Source of the DNA: Pictodentalium vernedei
Taxonomy: Eukaryota; Mollusca; Scaphopoda; Dentaliida; Dentaliidae
Reading direction: 5' to 3'
Length of the DNA stretch: 64,000 nt
NCBI GenBank assembly: GCA_031216915.1
Contig: CM062294.1
Location: forward strand, 167,293,455 to 167,357,454
Position numbers and translations under genes: made by a program. Shown piece by piece: positions 21,530 to 33,024 of this stretch; position 1 is the first letter of the stretch; every line of letters starts with the position of its first letter. Below the pieces are notes generated by a model. The model did no database searches. It was not told the DNA's origin and was given only the letters and a program-made list of their open reading frames with translations.

Positions 21530-22062
21530 CGCTTTTATTATACGCTAAACGATAGCTTATCGAAAAAATCGAAAAAATTGCGGAAAGACAGAAATCGTAT
21601 CTCCCACTGTGAAGATATAGAAATTTTCACTTTCACGATATCAATCAAAGTGGCGGCTTTCAAAGCATCACTTCAAGGTGAATGCGAGTCAAATTATCAC
21701 TGGAAATGATCAATTTGTTTTCTAAACGTATAATGAAAAGGACATCTTGTGTCTTTGAGTGGATTCCTTTCATTTCCAGCAATAATTCAACACGTATTCA
21801 CCTTGAAATGACGCATGGAACCCGCCAGCTAAATCAGATCACAAGGCGCTACCTGTTCCGAGTATCGATCAAATCACTTCCGCGTATCAATGCGCATCAG
21901 CTGTTCACTTCATGCAACAATTCAAGGTTGAAACAAGTGGAATTATCGATAGGAATGATCAGATTCTTATAAAAAGCGTATAATAAAAAGAAAATCTAGT
22001 GTGTTTGAGTGGATACCGAAAATTATCTCATGAGTGACCGAGACAAATGTTCCTTATTTTCG
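21530..22062 (+). repeat. R21 dispersed repeat, copy 1
   Basis: An inverted copy lies at 47500-48165. Shared blocks include AAATCGTATCTCCCACTGTG, TCACTTCAAGGTGAATGCGA, TCACTGGAAATGATCAATTT and GAAAATTATCTCATGAGTGA. The repeat is itself partly symmetrical (ATTCAACACGTATTCACCTT versus an inverted version). This copy lacks the 87-bp palindrome present in copy 2. Confidence 0.85.
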
Positions 22063-22522
22063 CGAGCGCTTGCGATTAGATTAACGGACGAATTTTCCAT
22101 TTGCGTCTTTACCTATTTTTTGGATAATAAGAAGACAAGATATTCGACGTATATGTCCACTCTTCACCCATTTAAAGATGATAGTTATCAAAAAAATAGT
22201 TTTGTGGCGTATTTATACGCATTTGACGTCATTCCATTGTCCGAGGAGCAGGTACGTTTTCACTCATCTTCTACATTTTCAACATAATGTGGACTATTTT
22301 CGTAATTTCTTCTTCCAACTATTCCTCTAACACGAATAGAAGACGGCAGTTATCGCACGTTTCTCCGCAGATCCTTTGATAATAATGTATTCATAGACAA
22401 AGGGCCTCGACAATTACAATCCATCAATCTATAGGACTTGACGGGGGGGGGGGGGGGGGGGGGCACTTCAACACACAGTGGGCTGGATTTTCCACCTAAC
22501 AGATATTTACAATACAGTTTTT
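22063..22522. other. Non-coding; poly-G tract at 22443-22463
   Basis: A 92-codon frame (22009-22287) starts inside repeat R21 and is not recognisable. A 21-nt G run sits 60 bp before an M1 copy. Confidence 0.45.
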
Positions 22523-22733
22523 TTAACCCTTTACCCAACGTAACGGCCAAAACCGGCCAGCGCTATTCTCAAAAATCGCCAATTAATTTTCATTATTTTT
22601 TCATTTTTTGTCTCCAAACCATCGGTTATGACCCCTCGTTGGAACGAGCTCATTGAGCTCGTTCCAACGAGGGGTCATAACCTATGTTTTTTTTGCAAGT
22701 GTCGTCTGCTTTTCATGTTAGGTAAAGGGTTAA
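22523..22733 (+). mobile_element. M1 MITE, complete, shortened right side
   Basis: TTAACCCTTTACCCAACGTA to GTTAGGTAAAGGGTTAA, with central hairpin GACCCCTCGTTGGAACGAGC / GCTCGTTCCAACGAGGGGTC. About 30 bp of the right inner side is deleted compared with other copies. Confidence 0.92.
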
Positions 22734-22744
22734 ACCAAGCACCA

Positions 22745-22865
22745 GAAGAAGATGTACCAAAATGTCAGCTCCCACACCACCGGTTCAACCCGGTGATCCA
22801 TTCATTGAAACTGTACAGGTGCGTCTTGTGTTTCCTTCCCAGAAACTGCAAATAATCGTCGGCTG
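22745..22865 (+). other. Coding-like segment, partner of 19.9 kb
   Basis: One frame reads PPVQPGDPFIETVQVRLVFP then SQKLQIIVG before a stop. It lies directly after the M1 copy. Similar in protein to the minus-strand segment at 19873-20175. No family assignment. Confidence 0.4.
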
Positions 22866-23214
22866 AAAAATCCGCTCATCACGATTTAGTTGTAATCAAC
22901 GACAACCCGACGTGTACTGACCTTTCTTGTCTATTGTCTTCTACAAAAAAGTATAAAGTTAAACCCACCCCCAAACTATTATTTTGATAACTGACGTCCA
23001 AAATGTGTGTTAAGTAGACATAAACGTTGAATATCTTCTCTCCTTATTATCCCCAAAATTAGGTAAGGACACAAATGGAACATTCGTCCGTTAATCTTGA
23101 TATTTTTATCAGGCTGAACAGTAGGAAATCATCTTTATTATGCTTGTAAATTTGTTTACCCAATCAAATGAAGTTACTAAGAGACATAGACTCCGCAATA
23201 TTAGGTTCAGGATG

Positions 23215-23260
23215 GCTGAAAAACACCCAATATTAATTTAATATTAGGTGCCCGTCAGCC
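23215..23260. repeat. Small hairpin (AATATTAGG core)
   Basis: GGCTGAAAAACACCCAATAT is mirrored by ATATTAGGTGCCCGTCAGCC. The same CAATATTAGG core recurs in the hairpin at 23610-23748. Confidence 0.8.
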
Positions 23261-23609
23261 ATTTTGTTTTATCATTATATCCACACGCCTCAGCTTTTAA
23301 TTTACACGTACGTACATGCTGCAGCGCAGTCGTACAGAAGACCCACCATATAAAATAGCCCCGTCGTATAAACATTGCATTCGATTGAATGAAACTGTTA
23401 TAATAAAATGCCAAACCAGCCCAAAACATTGCCGGTTATTGAACAAGTGAAGAGTGATATATTAGAATGCGGAAGCAAAATTACTCCCCTTGTTGCGTAT
23501 GTAAAAATTGTCTGCTTTGTTTACATTTTTCGAGAAGTGCGCATCATTTAACTATTCGTTGAGTTAACTTCCCCAATGACATTTTTAGCATGCCGTGCAT
23601 AATAAATAC

Positions 23610-23748
23610 GTTACAGGGCGTTTAGTTGGCAGATACAGTGTCATGTACGGCTCAGAGAAAACAATATTAGGTTCGGCTTCACCTCACCTAATATTGTTTC
23701 TCTTCACCGTGTTTGAAACTGTATCTGCCAACTTAACTCCCTGTAACT
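23610..23748. repeat. Hairpin element, about 60-bp arms
   Basis: GTTACAGGGCGTTTAGTTGG plus CAGATACAGT is mirrored by ACTGTATCTGCCAACTTAAC and TCCCTGTAAC; the inner arms are ACAATATTAGG / CCTAATATTGT. Confidence 0.88.
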
Positions 23749-26464
23749 TATAACCCTTTTGTGCTAGAAATGTTGTGAAGGGCAGACCCAAATTCTCAAC
23801 ATTTCGTCTTCATGTTGTCTCAGAATGTTCCAATAGAAACACAACAGACTTGTACTTTTAAAATTCTCAAACATAGCTGAGTCTCTTTAACAGTTTTTAT
23901 CAATGCCAGATGTGGAAATATTCGACTTAGTAAGAGCGCCTCACTCCACACAGCGAAGTGATAATACGACTCAGCCGGTCAGGTGGTACAAAGTATCAGC
24001 ATTATCTCAAAAACTGACACTCCCCCATAGTAATCGGGAAATAAACATGGCTCCCGGGCGCCTTCAACACATACACCTTGAATAGTTAAGGGGTCGTTCA
24101 ACGTAACTTTGGGCATTTTTTTGGAAATTTTCACAATGCCCTAAATACGATTTAAAGCGGTAAATAACGACATATTATATACCAAAATAATGACAAAAAT
24201 ATACAAAACCCGAATTTATCTGCTTTTGAAAAATATTTTTAAATTTTTTTTGCTTTTGATGACAAAGAAATTGCCAGCCGCATAAGTAACCGTCAAGATT
24301 AACAAGGAATAGATCGGTAATTCGAATGTCTGAGTTGTGAATAAAAAACTCCACACACCATACTCGGAGAAAGCATATTTATCATTTCATCACCAACGTG
24401 GTGAGAACGCTCAGGGGAAAATGGGTGACCACAAACTAGACATTGTGTTTGGACAACATTGCATGTTATGATCACGCGATTTTCTGGCCAAGTTGGTAAA
24501 CATTTGATTTCCTAAGATCTGAAATCTTCAAACATTTCACTGCTGTTTTCGAATCTGGCCGGCGATGTAATGTACAACTTACGACACATGCATGGGAAAA
24601 TATTCAACTGACAATGTAATACATGCGAGATACAGTCCATAGTAGTGCTGTTGAATTCTAAAACTGTGCAATGTGACGCAAGTGTCAGCAAGGGATTAAT
24701 ACGCCACCGATTCGAACTACTATTATTTGGTTGGTGACGATGGTCAAAACATAAAAGTGGAAAATTATATTTGAAAACAAAAATATATTCACATCAACAT
24801 ACATTACAGTCGCCACAACTGTATATTTACGAAAAAATAATTTTGCTGTCGCCGAACTATATTAGTGACGTAAAAAAGCTTTGATGAAGTCTGCTTCGAA
24901 AATAGAAGACCAATGTCAAGGAGAATTATCAGAAAGGTTTCTTCGTGTTCACCAAATATAGAGAAATGTCGTACCATCGTAAATGTAAATATCTCCCTCG
25001 CACGACCGCATTGTGTATAAGACGGATCAAGGTCGATTTTGAGTGCTGTTAGCAACAGAAGGTTGCGAAAATCTATGTGTGTTGACATTCTGTGGACAAA
25101 AATAGAAAAGATCCGTTGGGCGGACAATAATTCATACGAATTACCGAAATGAGACCACAACGTGTCATAAGTGTTTAGATAAATGAATTTAATAACCAAC
25201 ACAATTCCGATATTGTTCAGGCCTGTAACCCCCGTCTATAAAATTAGTATTTGTAAGCAGATCAGTTATTAATGTTCTTAAATCTCATGAGAAAACAACA
25301 GTCAAGCATCCCCAAACAGCAACTACGGAAGGCCAATAATTCCAAAATAAATGAAGCATACCAAATCATGCACATAAATGAATTGGAAGCCAGGATGTCG
25401 AACTAAGTGTAGCCAATTGGTGAAAGTATTCTGCATTCAGGGCAGGTAATTTTTTGTTGTTTTGGACACACTTGAATATTCAAATGACACTCTTGACAGC
25501 TGTCATAGCTCATGCAACCCCAGAAATAGACACATATAACACTAAATGAGGAAGTTTGGCATTTCACCCTTTTTTGGTGTATCAATCTCATCGTATTTTA
25601 CCAATTTGATACCGATCTCATGCAAAATGGCACAGGATTTTAGGGGCTATGGTCACAGCAGACTCACAAAAGCCACATTGGACATTCTTCATTTTTCATT
25701 GATGCACTCTCTCATGACTCCATACTTATTCTTCTGAACCGTGTGGATTTGACCCTTTGTGAACTTCATAAAAGGTAAACAAACACAAGGAAACATGGCA
25801 GCCTTTTTGAAATGTAGGCATCCTAAATTACAATTGGTCTTGTGGTCTATTCCTTGCAAGAATGATAAAAATATTTCTCCGAGTCTGTACTAGAAAGATT
25901 GCAGAATTGGACTATTCAACAAATTTAAGGTATTTTATTGTCTAAAATCTGGTCGGTTACTTATGCCATAGCAGACTTTCAGGCGGTGCTATCTACCACA
26001 CGGCAGCAGTTCCATGGAAAATTTCAGTTTCCACATGTTCTATGTTCCTTTCCAAACATTTTGGTATATAATGTATTGGGGTTATTCATTGTGGGCCTTT
26101 CTTAGACTTGAAAGAAAATTATCTGAAATTTGCCAAATTTACGTTGGACGTCCCCTTAATTATTCCTTTCAGTTGAAACGCGATATTTGTTTTCTTAGAT
26201 ATTGTTTGACAAGGTGCGTGTATTTATCATTCTGTTGAAACCTGAGAGGTATTTTATCGAACATTTTTGAATAATTAAAATTCATCTTTCTGTTCCGAAC
26301 ACAATTAAATTTAATTACGTGTGAGATATTGATTGGCGGGAGTGATTCGACTGTCAACGTGGATCAGTTATCTTGTTGGTGATAAATTCACACTGTTGTC
26401 GGCACGATCTGTCTGAGATGATGAATGGGAGATGAATAAGTAATAAGTCGCTGTCTGCGTTGGT
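23749..26464. other. 2.7 kb without recognisable features
   Basis: AT-rich DNA. I checked the longer frames (24804-25202 minus, 25546-25737 and 26014-26238 plus) and see no domain, signal peptide or repeat match. It may hold intron or intergenic host DNA. Confidence 0.45.
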
Positions 26465-26980
26465 TTTTATGTGTACCCATACCATGTATGGTACACATAA
26501 TGTCGGCATCCGGGGTGGCCCTCCGTCGTTCGTCCATCCTTTGTCTGTCCGTCCGTCTGTCTGTCTGTCTGCCTGTCCGTCCGGCGTCCGTATCCAGTTC
26601 TTTGGCATTCGATAATTTGAAATATATTGCTTGGATTGTCATGTTACTTTATATTTGTGTTCACGTTACTGATGTGCCGAGCTGTATAGTTTTTGGTGTA
26701 AATCTAATAATTTGATCCTGAGATATTAACCCTTTATCCTTCAAATTGAGAATTCTTCCAACACCTTTGGCATGAGATAACTCAACAAATATCAATCCAA
26801 TTGCCATGTTACTTTATACATATCTTCAGGTTACTGATGTTCCGAGCTGAAAAGGTTTTGTTTGGTGTAAATCTGATAATTTGATCCTGACAAAATGCCC
26901 TCACATGGATTTTACCTGTCCACAGAATTGGTCCTGAGATAATAACAGCTTTCTACTAGTTGCGCATATGGGTACACATC
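26465..26980. mobile_element. GTCC/GTCT repeat element with GTGTACCCATA ends
   Basis: The left end TGTGTACCCATACCATG and the right end ATGGGTACACATC are inverted. Next to the left end is GGCATCCGGGGTGGCCCTCC followed by a GTCC/GTCT run (26540-26582). The interior has two tandem units of about 150 bp sharing GATGTGCCGAGCTG / GATGTTCCGAGCTG and TTTGATCCTGA. Similar short elements are widespread in marine invertebrates. Confidence 0.7.
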
Positions 26981-27082
26981 TGACGATTTAATCGGCCTAT
27001 TTTTAATATTGATGGAAATAGATATTTTCCTGAACTGAACTTGTGTTTTCAGTTTGGTAAATACATAAAAAAAATGTCTACA

Positions 27083-27147
27083 AAACCTTATCATGTGACT
27101 CGTCATTGGAACGAGCTCGCTGAGCTCATTCCAGCGAGGGGTTACAT
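27083..27147 (+). mobile_element. M1 MITE, hairpin fragment
   Basis: TGTGACTCGTCATTGGAACG and GAGCTCGCTGAGCTCATTCC AGCGAGGGG-type sequence are the M1 central hairpin without ends. It lies just before a CAGGGACGTGGC motif that recurs inverted near 31540. Confidence 0.65.
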
Positions 27148-27354
27148 CAGGGACGTGGCGACAGGGGGCGGGGGGGGGGGGGTTGTCAGCCCCAAATCCT
27201 GGCCAAAATTTCCTATAGTTGGAAATTCGGAGGGCAAGTCATGAGTAGTTGGACATTCCATCTATCTGGATTTTAGTACTTCTTTGGTGATGCTGATGTC
27301 AGTAGTAGGAAATGTATGAAACGACCCTATTCAGGGGGACCTAGTGGGGACCTA

Positions 27355-27540
27355 GGAAGTGACGTCATAGTCACGTGACCCAGTTGCGCCATGTTTGGTT
27401 GTCATGGTAACCCGCGTGAGCGACCATCTTGTGACGTCATCACCATAGTGATACGTGGTGTTAGTTTAGTGCGCATGTTGTTAGGGTGATACGTGTTTCC
27501 GTCGTCCATTTTGTATACTGGAGGCCGCCATCTTGGTTTC
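27355..27540 (-). promoter_or_regulatory. Promoter-like motif cluster in left arm of FB2
   Basis: TGACGTCA at 27360-27367 and 27432-27439, GTCACGTGAC at 27370-27379, a perfect X-box-type GGTTGTCATGGTAACC at 27397-27412, and GGCCGCCATCTTGG (YY1 type) at 27523-27536. Order and spacing follow those of FB1. Activity is inferred only. Confidence 0.5.
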
Positions 27541-28077
27541 TATGGTAGCACGTGGTTGCTATGTGACCCAAAGGCTTATAATAGGACAGGGGTATGTTCG
27601 GGGGGTATATTCGATTGAATGGGCGTATCACGAATTACCACAAACAATCCGACAAGTTTTACTATTTCGAATTCTTTCAGAATTCTCTGCTTCTATCTAT
27701 CTATGCAATAGTTTTCGTCTACCTAACCATGTTCCTTTGTCCTGGAGTATACTCCAGTAAAGTAGAAGATCCTACCAACTGGAACAGTTTTGCTTATTAT
27801 TACTATTTTTTAGTTTTTCTGGTCTGTTATTGTTAGTTCTGACCCTATTCCGAATACTCTTGTTGTTTCATTTATCTAGATCACCCAATCACTTCACTAT
27901 CCTGACGCTAACTAACCAATCAAATAGCATGATTTCTCATAATCTGTATGCAGAGTTATCTCCCCTTATTACAACGAAGTCCTATACGATTCTCATCACC
28001 TCTATATCCAATGGCCACGTCCCATGGAATTCCTTTTTGTGAAACGTCTCTGATTATGGAATCCTGTTTTAGTCGTA

Positions 28078-28830
28078 TGAGGCCATGAGGGCTATGAGAA
28101 ATCCCTCAATGAAGCCTCATTTACTATCCCTCTTAACCTCATTTTCTTTTGAGGCCATGAGGGCCATGAGAAAACCCTCAATGAGGCCTCATTTACTATC
28201 CCTCTTAGCCTCATTTCAGTATTTTAGGATACATATGGTCTGGTATTGTATTATTTGAGGATACCTATCGATGATACTTTCTGGAGAATCCCTTTTTAGT
28301 CGTATGAGTCCATGAGGGCTATGAGAAAGCCCTCAATGAGGCCTCATTTACTATCCCTCTTAGCCTCGTTCTCTTTTGAGGCCATGAGGGCCATGAAACA
28401 ATCCCTTAATGAGGCCTCATTTACTATCCCTCTTAGCCTCATTTCAGTATTTGAGGATACCTATGGCCTGGTATTGTATTATTTGACAATACTTATCGAG
28501 GATACTTTCTGGAGAATCCCTTTTTTGTCGTATGAGGCCATGAGGGCCATGAAAAAGCCCTCAGTGACGGCTGTGAGAAAGCCCTCAATGAGGCCTCATT
28601 TATTATCCTTCTTAGTCTCATTTTCTTTTGAGGCCATGGGGGCCATGAAAAAATCCGTCAATGGGGCCTCATTTACTATCCCTCTTAGCCTCATTTCAGT
28701 ATTTGAGGATACCTATGGCCTGGTATTGTATTATTTGAGGATACCTATCGAGGATACCTTTTGGAGAAACCCTTTTTTGTCGTATGAGGTCATGAGGGCC
28801 ATGAGAAATCCCTCAATGAGGTCTAATGTT
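28078..28830 (+). repeat. FB2 interior repeat array
   Basis: Basic unit GAGGCCATGAGGGCCATGAG plus CCCTCAATGAGGCCTCATTT, repeated many times and grouped into larger units of about 235-255 bp. These are separated by the spacer CAGTATTTGAGGATACC ... GCCTGGTATTGTATTATTTG. The 198-codon frame at 28312-28908 arises because unit lengths are near multiples of three. I do not treat it as a gene. Confidence 0.88.
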
Positions 28831-29139
28831 GTCTTACCAACCGCTTCCATCTTTTCTTCAAAGTTCCAAGGCCACTACTTGTATATGGTCTATCTGTCCT
28901 ATCGTTAGCTTCTACAGCAGTCTTGTTCCATTGCAGCCTTGTACCAGTACTATTGACTAAACTATCTTCCATTAATATTGACTTATAACTCTACTTCCTT
29001 GCTATACCTCTCTCAGTCTCGACTATAACATCGACCAAGTGTGAATCTGATTGCTTCATTTCCCCTGTATACATATAAACGGGCTATATAAGGCATTCCG
29101 TAGTTCAGATTCCTAGCTGATTCCGTAAAGTTGGATTCC
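28831..29139. other. FB2 unique interior
   Basis: Non-repetitive DNA in the FB2 loop. A TATA-like CTATATAAGG lies at about 29082-29091. No ORF follows it that I recognise. Confidence 0.35.
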
Positions 29140-29340
29140 ATGAGGACCTCATTGAGGGATTTCTCATGGCCCTCATGGCCTCATACGACAAAAAAGGGAT
29201 TCCCCAGAAAGTGTCCTCGATAGGTATTCTCACATAATACAATACCAGGCCATGGGTATCCTCAAATACTGAAATGAGGCTAAGAGGGATAGTAAATGAG
29301 GCCTCATTGAGGGATATTTTCATAGATTTCCCCAATTGCC
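29140..29340 (-). repeat. Inverted copy of FB2 interior unit
   Basis: Reverse complement of the 28.4-28.8 kb unit, including CTCATGGCCTCATACGAC and the CAATACCAGGCCATGGGTAT spacer. Confidence 0.88.
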
Positions 29341-29618
29341 TAAGAGCAGGATTCTGTTACGTGCGGGTCCTCCACTGCACGTGGAAGTTTGACGTGCAGT
29401 GAATGGCCCACGCGTAGGAGAATTCTATAATCTCGATGTATTGCTAGCGCACGAAGTTACAGACTTTCACTTTCAGTTTTAGACGCTTTGCGGATAAATA
29501 ACTATCACTGGATTGAGATTTGCCACATAGAAAGTTAAAAACAATGCCTCACCCAGAACTAATAGAATTTACACTTCTTTAGCAGCCAATGAGATCGTAT
29601 AATGTCAACAATAAGATA

Positions 29619-29657
29619 CCCCCCCCCCCCCCCACCCCGCCGCCCCCCCCCCCCCCC
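29619..29657 (+). repeat. Double poly-C tract
   Basis: Two C runs of about 15 nt separated by ACCCCGCCG. Confidence 0.95.
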
Positions 29658-29980
29658 ACCCGCAAAGGTAGACGCGTAAAGCGAGAGATGGGGGTGTGGG
29701 CGACCTTTATTGATCCGTCAGGGCCGTATTAAATATTATAATTGAAGACAACACGCAGGAGACACACGTCCTTGAATATGATACTCCGGCACCTGAAAGT
29801 TACCTTGACAATTTATTCTGTTATCACGGAGCCTGACAACTTATGCCTGGGGTAAGAAGTCTCTCAAAAACACACCATTGTCATAAATAATTGGCCAACT
29901 TTGAATTTACATAAAGCCACAAATGCAAAAAGTGACATTAAACACCAGAAAATACGAACATCACATAAAAATCATAAATT

Positions 29981-30137
29981 TATTACACTACTGGTTAAGT
30001 TTATTACACTACTGGTTATTATACTACTGGTTGATTTGTATTACACTACTGGTTGATTATTACACTACTGGTTAATTTTTATTACACTACTGGTTAATAT
30101 TACATTACTGGTTGATTATTACACAACTGGTTGTTAC
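29981..30137 (+). repeat. Minisatellite, unit about 19-21 bp
   Basis: Eight to nine copies of ATTACACTACTGGTT with variable AT-rich joints, next to the point where the right arm of FB2 resumes. Confidence 0.92.
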
Positions 30138-30699
30138 AGGCCTCATTGAGGGATTTCTCATAGCTCTCATGGCCTCATACGACTAAAGCAGAATTCAATA
30201 ACCAAACACGCTTCACAAAAAAGCATTCTCCATGTGACGTGGCCATTGGATATAGAGAAGATGGGAATCGTATAGGATTTCGTTCTGATAAGGGGAGGTA
30301 ACTCTGCATACAGATTATGAGAAATCAAGCAATCTGATTGGTTAGTTAGCGTCAGGAAAGTGAAGTGATTGGGTGGTCTAGATAAATGAAACAACAATAG
30401 TACTCGGTATAGGGTCAGAACTAACAAGAACAGACCAGGAAAACTAAAAAATAGTATTAATAAGCAAAACTGTTCCAGTTGATAGGCTCTTCTACTCTAC
30501 TGGAGTATACTTCAGGACAAAGGAACATGGTTAGGTAGACGAAAACTATTGCATAGATAGACAGAAGCAGAGAATTCTGAAAGAATTCGAAATAGTAAAA
30601 CTTCTCCGATTGTTTGTGGTAATTCGTGATACTCCGATTCGAACATACTCCTGTCCTATTATAGGCCTTTGGGTCACATGGCAACCACGTGCTACCATA

Positions 30700-30890
30700 G
30701 AAACCAAGATGGCGGCCACCAGTATACAAAATGGACGACGGAAACACGTATCCCCCTAACAACACGCGCTGCGCATGCAGACTAACACCACGTATCACTA
30801 TGGAGACGACGTCAAAAGATGGCCACTCGCGCGGGTTGCCATGACAACCAAACGTGGCGCCACTGGGTCACGTGACTATGACGTCACATC
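30700..30890 (+). promoter_or_regulatory. Promoter-like motif cluster in right arm of FB2
   Basis: CCAAGATGGCGGCC at 30705-30718 (YY1), TGCGCATGCA near 30770 (partial NRF1), GGTTGCCATGACAACC at 30834-30849 (X-box), GTCACGTGAC at 30867-30876 and TGACGTCA at 30879-30886. Fourth copy of the same cluster in this window. Confidence 0.5.
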
Positions 30891-30955
30891 CTAGATCCCC
30901 CACTAGGTCCCCCTGAATAGGGCCGTTTCATACATCTCCTACTACTGATGTCTCC

Positions 30956-31996
30956 TTTACTTCCCAAAATTCCAACTAGGTTTCAAATCGGCAAAAAATC
31001 TAACTGTTACTATTTGCAACTACAGTGTACAGAATATCGAGCTTCATAAGTATGCATGATGTCAATCGGTACGAGATTTCTATAGTACGTTTACTATCGT
31101 CATAAAAAAAATTCTCGAAATGCACTTCAAGAAAATCACATCGTGTAAAATCGTTATCATGAGTTAATTCCATCATTCATAGTTACAAACTGATGAAACA
31201 TCGAAAATTGATCATTCCTGCAATAAGATCTGATTTAATGTTAGAACAGTGTGAATTGCTCAAAGTTCTAAGCTTGAGCATTTGTTTAGAACATATTCAA
31301 TTCCCATAATGATAACCTAATAATTCTATCATAAATGTGTTGGCATTTCAGTTACTAGAATCAATTTTATGCCCCCTTTCATGGCTTCATTTTCAAAATC
31401 TTTCTCGGTAGTGAATTTCCAACAAGGAGGAGGCACCCGCAGGCCGCCCCTCCCTCCTCTAGTTGGAAACTGACTACCCTACAGCCCCCCCCCCCCCCCC
31501 ACCAATCAGCAACATCTAGCCACGTCCCTGGGATACATGATATTGTTATGTCAAAATTTTTCTACTGCTCAATATGTATATAACAGGAGCGGATATGACA
31601 GATTCGTAAGGTAAAGGGCCAGTCTGCAATTTGTTTCCAATAATGCAACAAGAAGTTTACCCAATTCAGTCTTCTTTGATCGAGCTCAAAATTATCACCA
31701 GAAACTCCTGCTTTTCTTCAAAATCTGTATTCAGCGCTACCGTGTGTTGTTTACCCTTCACCGGGTTTTTGCTGTATCTCTGACCGAAAGGCAACCGAGG
31801 AAAATATATCCAAACCCTGCTCTAGTGGTGACACAAAATTTATTTACAGACATGAAATCACATATGTTCGCGACGAAATGATTGATCTTGTATCACCATG
31901 TCACTCGATATAACCTGAGAACATCAACATCGTGGGGTTTGCTGCTATGAGTTTACTTTTTATATTGGTCTACTTTACCGAAAAAATATAGAGGAT
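30956..31996. other. No gene seen; poly-C at 31485-31500
   Basis: Near 31530-31545 CCACGTCCCTG is the inverse of CAGGGACGTGG at about 27157, and a C run here mirrors the G run at 27170. FB2 may therefore sit inside an older, larger inverted repeat. Confidence 0.4.
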
Positions 31997-32150
31997 ATTC
32001 ACGAAAATTTGATGAATACCGAAAATATCTCGTGAGTGGCTACAAGAAATATGAGGATCTTCACTCGCGACTGCGTCGCTCGTGAAGATCCTCATATTTC
32101 TTTGTAGCCACTCACGAGATATTTTCGGTATTCATCAAATTTTCGTGAAT
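31997..32150. repeat. Hairpin with about 75-bp arms
   Basis: ATTCACGAAAATTTGATGAA through GAGGATCTTCACTCGCGAC is mirrored almost exactly, with one extra T, ending TTCATCAAATTTTCGTGAAT. Confidence 0.93.
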
Positions 32151-33024
32151 TTTCTTTTTATTTAATGCTCTACGACTACAAACTCTCCAATTTGTGGCCT
32201 TTATTTGCCATTAAGGCGCAAAATTTATGTGCCGAACCGGCGTCCATACAAAAATTACAACAACCAAACTCCAACCATTGGAATGTGTGAATATCCGCAC
32301 AAAAAGTAGTCCCGTCTTATTTCTCCCCTAACTTTACGATTTACCAAGGCTGGCGAATTGAAATAATCGCAATGTGTTTCGAAGAAATAGAACAATAACA
32401 AAAAACACCACTTTCTTATTTTCAATAACAAGACACGTCATTTTATTTTTTTTGAACTCAATGCACTGAAGACGTGTGAAGTTGAACTGAAGAAATTTGA
32501 AAGTGATTTCGGCTTTTCGCTGGAAGGTGAATGAGAAAGTCAAACTTTGAAACCGCTGATTTAATGAATTGATTTAGTCACTGTCACTATCAATTATTCG
32601 AATTCGTTTGTATTTGGGACTCTGGAATTCATTACTGATGTGCTGACTCGTTTAAAGTACATGTGATTCGTCATCCGAACCTACGATGAAATATCGATTT
32701 CTAAATATCATTTTGATATTTCGTTTTGCCGACCGACAGGGGAATATGACTTAATTTTTCAGCGTGAATTGATGCCTGAGCATTAAATAAATTTAGAAAT
32801 TTTGAAATCGCACCAAGAACAATTCACTACTTCATCGACGCAGAAAAGGGGCCGAGTATGCAGACTTGATCTCTTTGTTTCCCACAAGTATAGCCTACTC
32901 GAAACTAACGTGTTCTCGAGAATTCGGATGTTTTAGTATTTTTTGGAAAATATTCATCTGTTATTTCTCCTCGAAACGAATAATGTGAGAGTTGGTAGTT
33001 TTACAACCGAGTGACATAATCCAA
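32151..33024. other. No feature seen
   Basis: Unassigned; the minus-strand frame at 32334-32543 is not recognisable. Confidence 0.35.

Larger units (their letters stand above)
27295..30955. mobile_element. Foldback element FB2 (3.7 kb)
   Basis: The outer arms, 27295-28075 and 30178-30955, are long inverted repeats. Left end: GATGTCAGTAGTAGGAAATG; right end in reverse complement: ACATCAGTAGTAGGAGATG. The arms are homologous to those of FB1 (for example CAAAGGCTTATAATAGGACA and TTCGAATTCTTTCAGAATTC). The interior holds 70-bp and 235-255-bp repeats in one orientation (28080-28830), an inverted unit (29140-29340), and unrelated DNA with poly-C and a 20-bp minisatellite. No transposase is present. 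Confidence 0.88.

Noticed and set aside
22009-22287. 92-codon frame after repeat R21
   Set aside because: It starts inside the repeat and shows no known motif. The other R21 copy does not conserve the frame.
24804-25202. Minus-strand 132-codon frame
   Set aside because: No recognisable domain, hydrophobic A/T-driven composition, and no neighbouring exon signals.
28831-29139. TATA box at 29082 as a promoter of an FB2 gene
   Set aside because: A single TATA-like word in AT-rich DNA with no recognisable coding sequence downstream.
29981-30137. CRISPR-like array
   Set aside because: Copies of about 15 bp are separated by only 4-6 AT-rich bases, with no spacers. The host is eukaryotic. This is a minisatellite.
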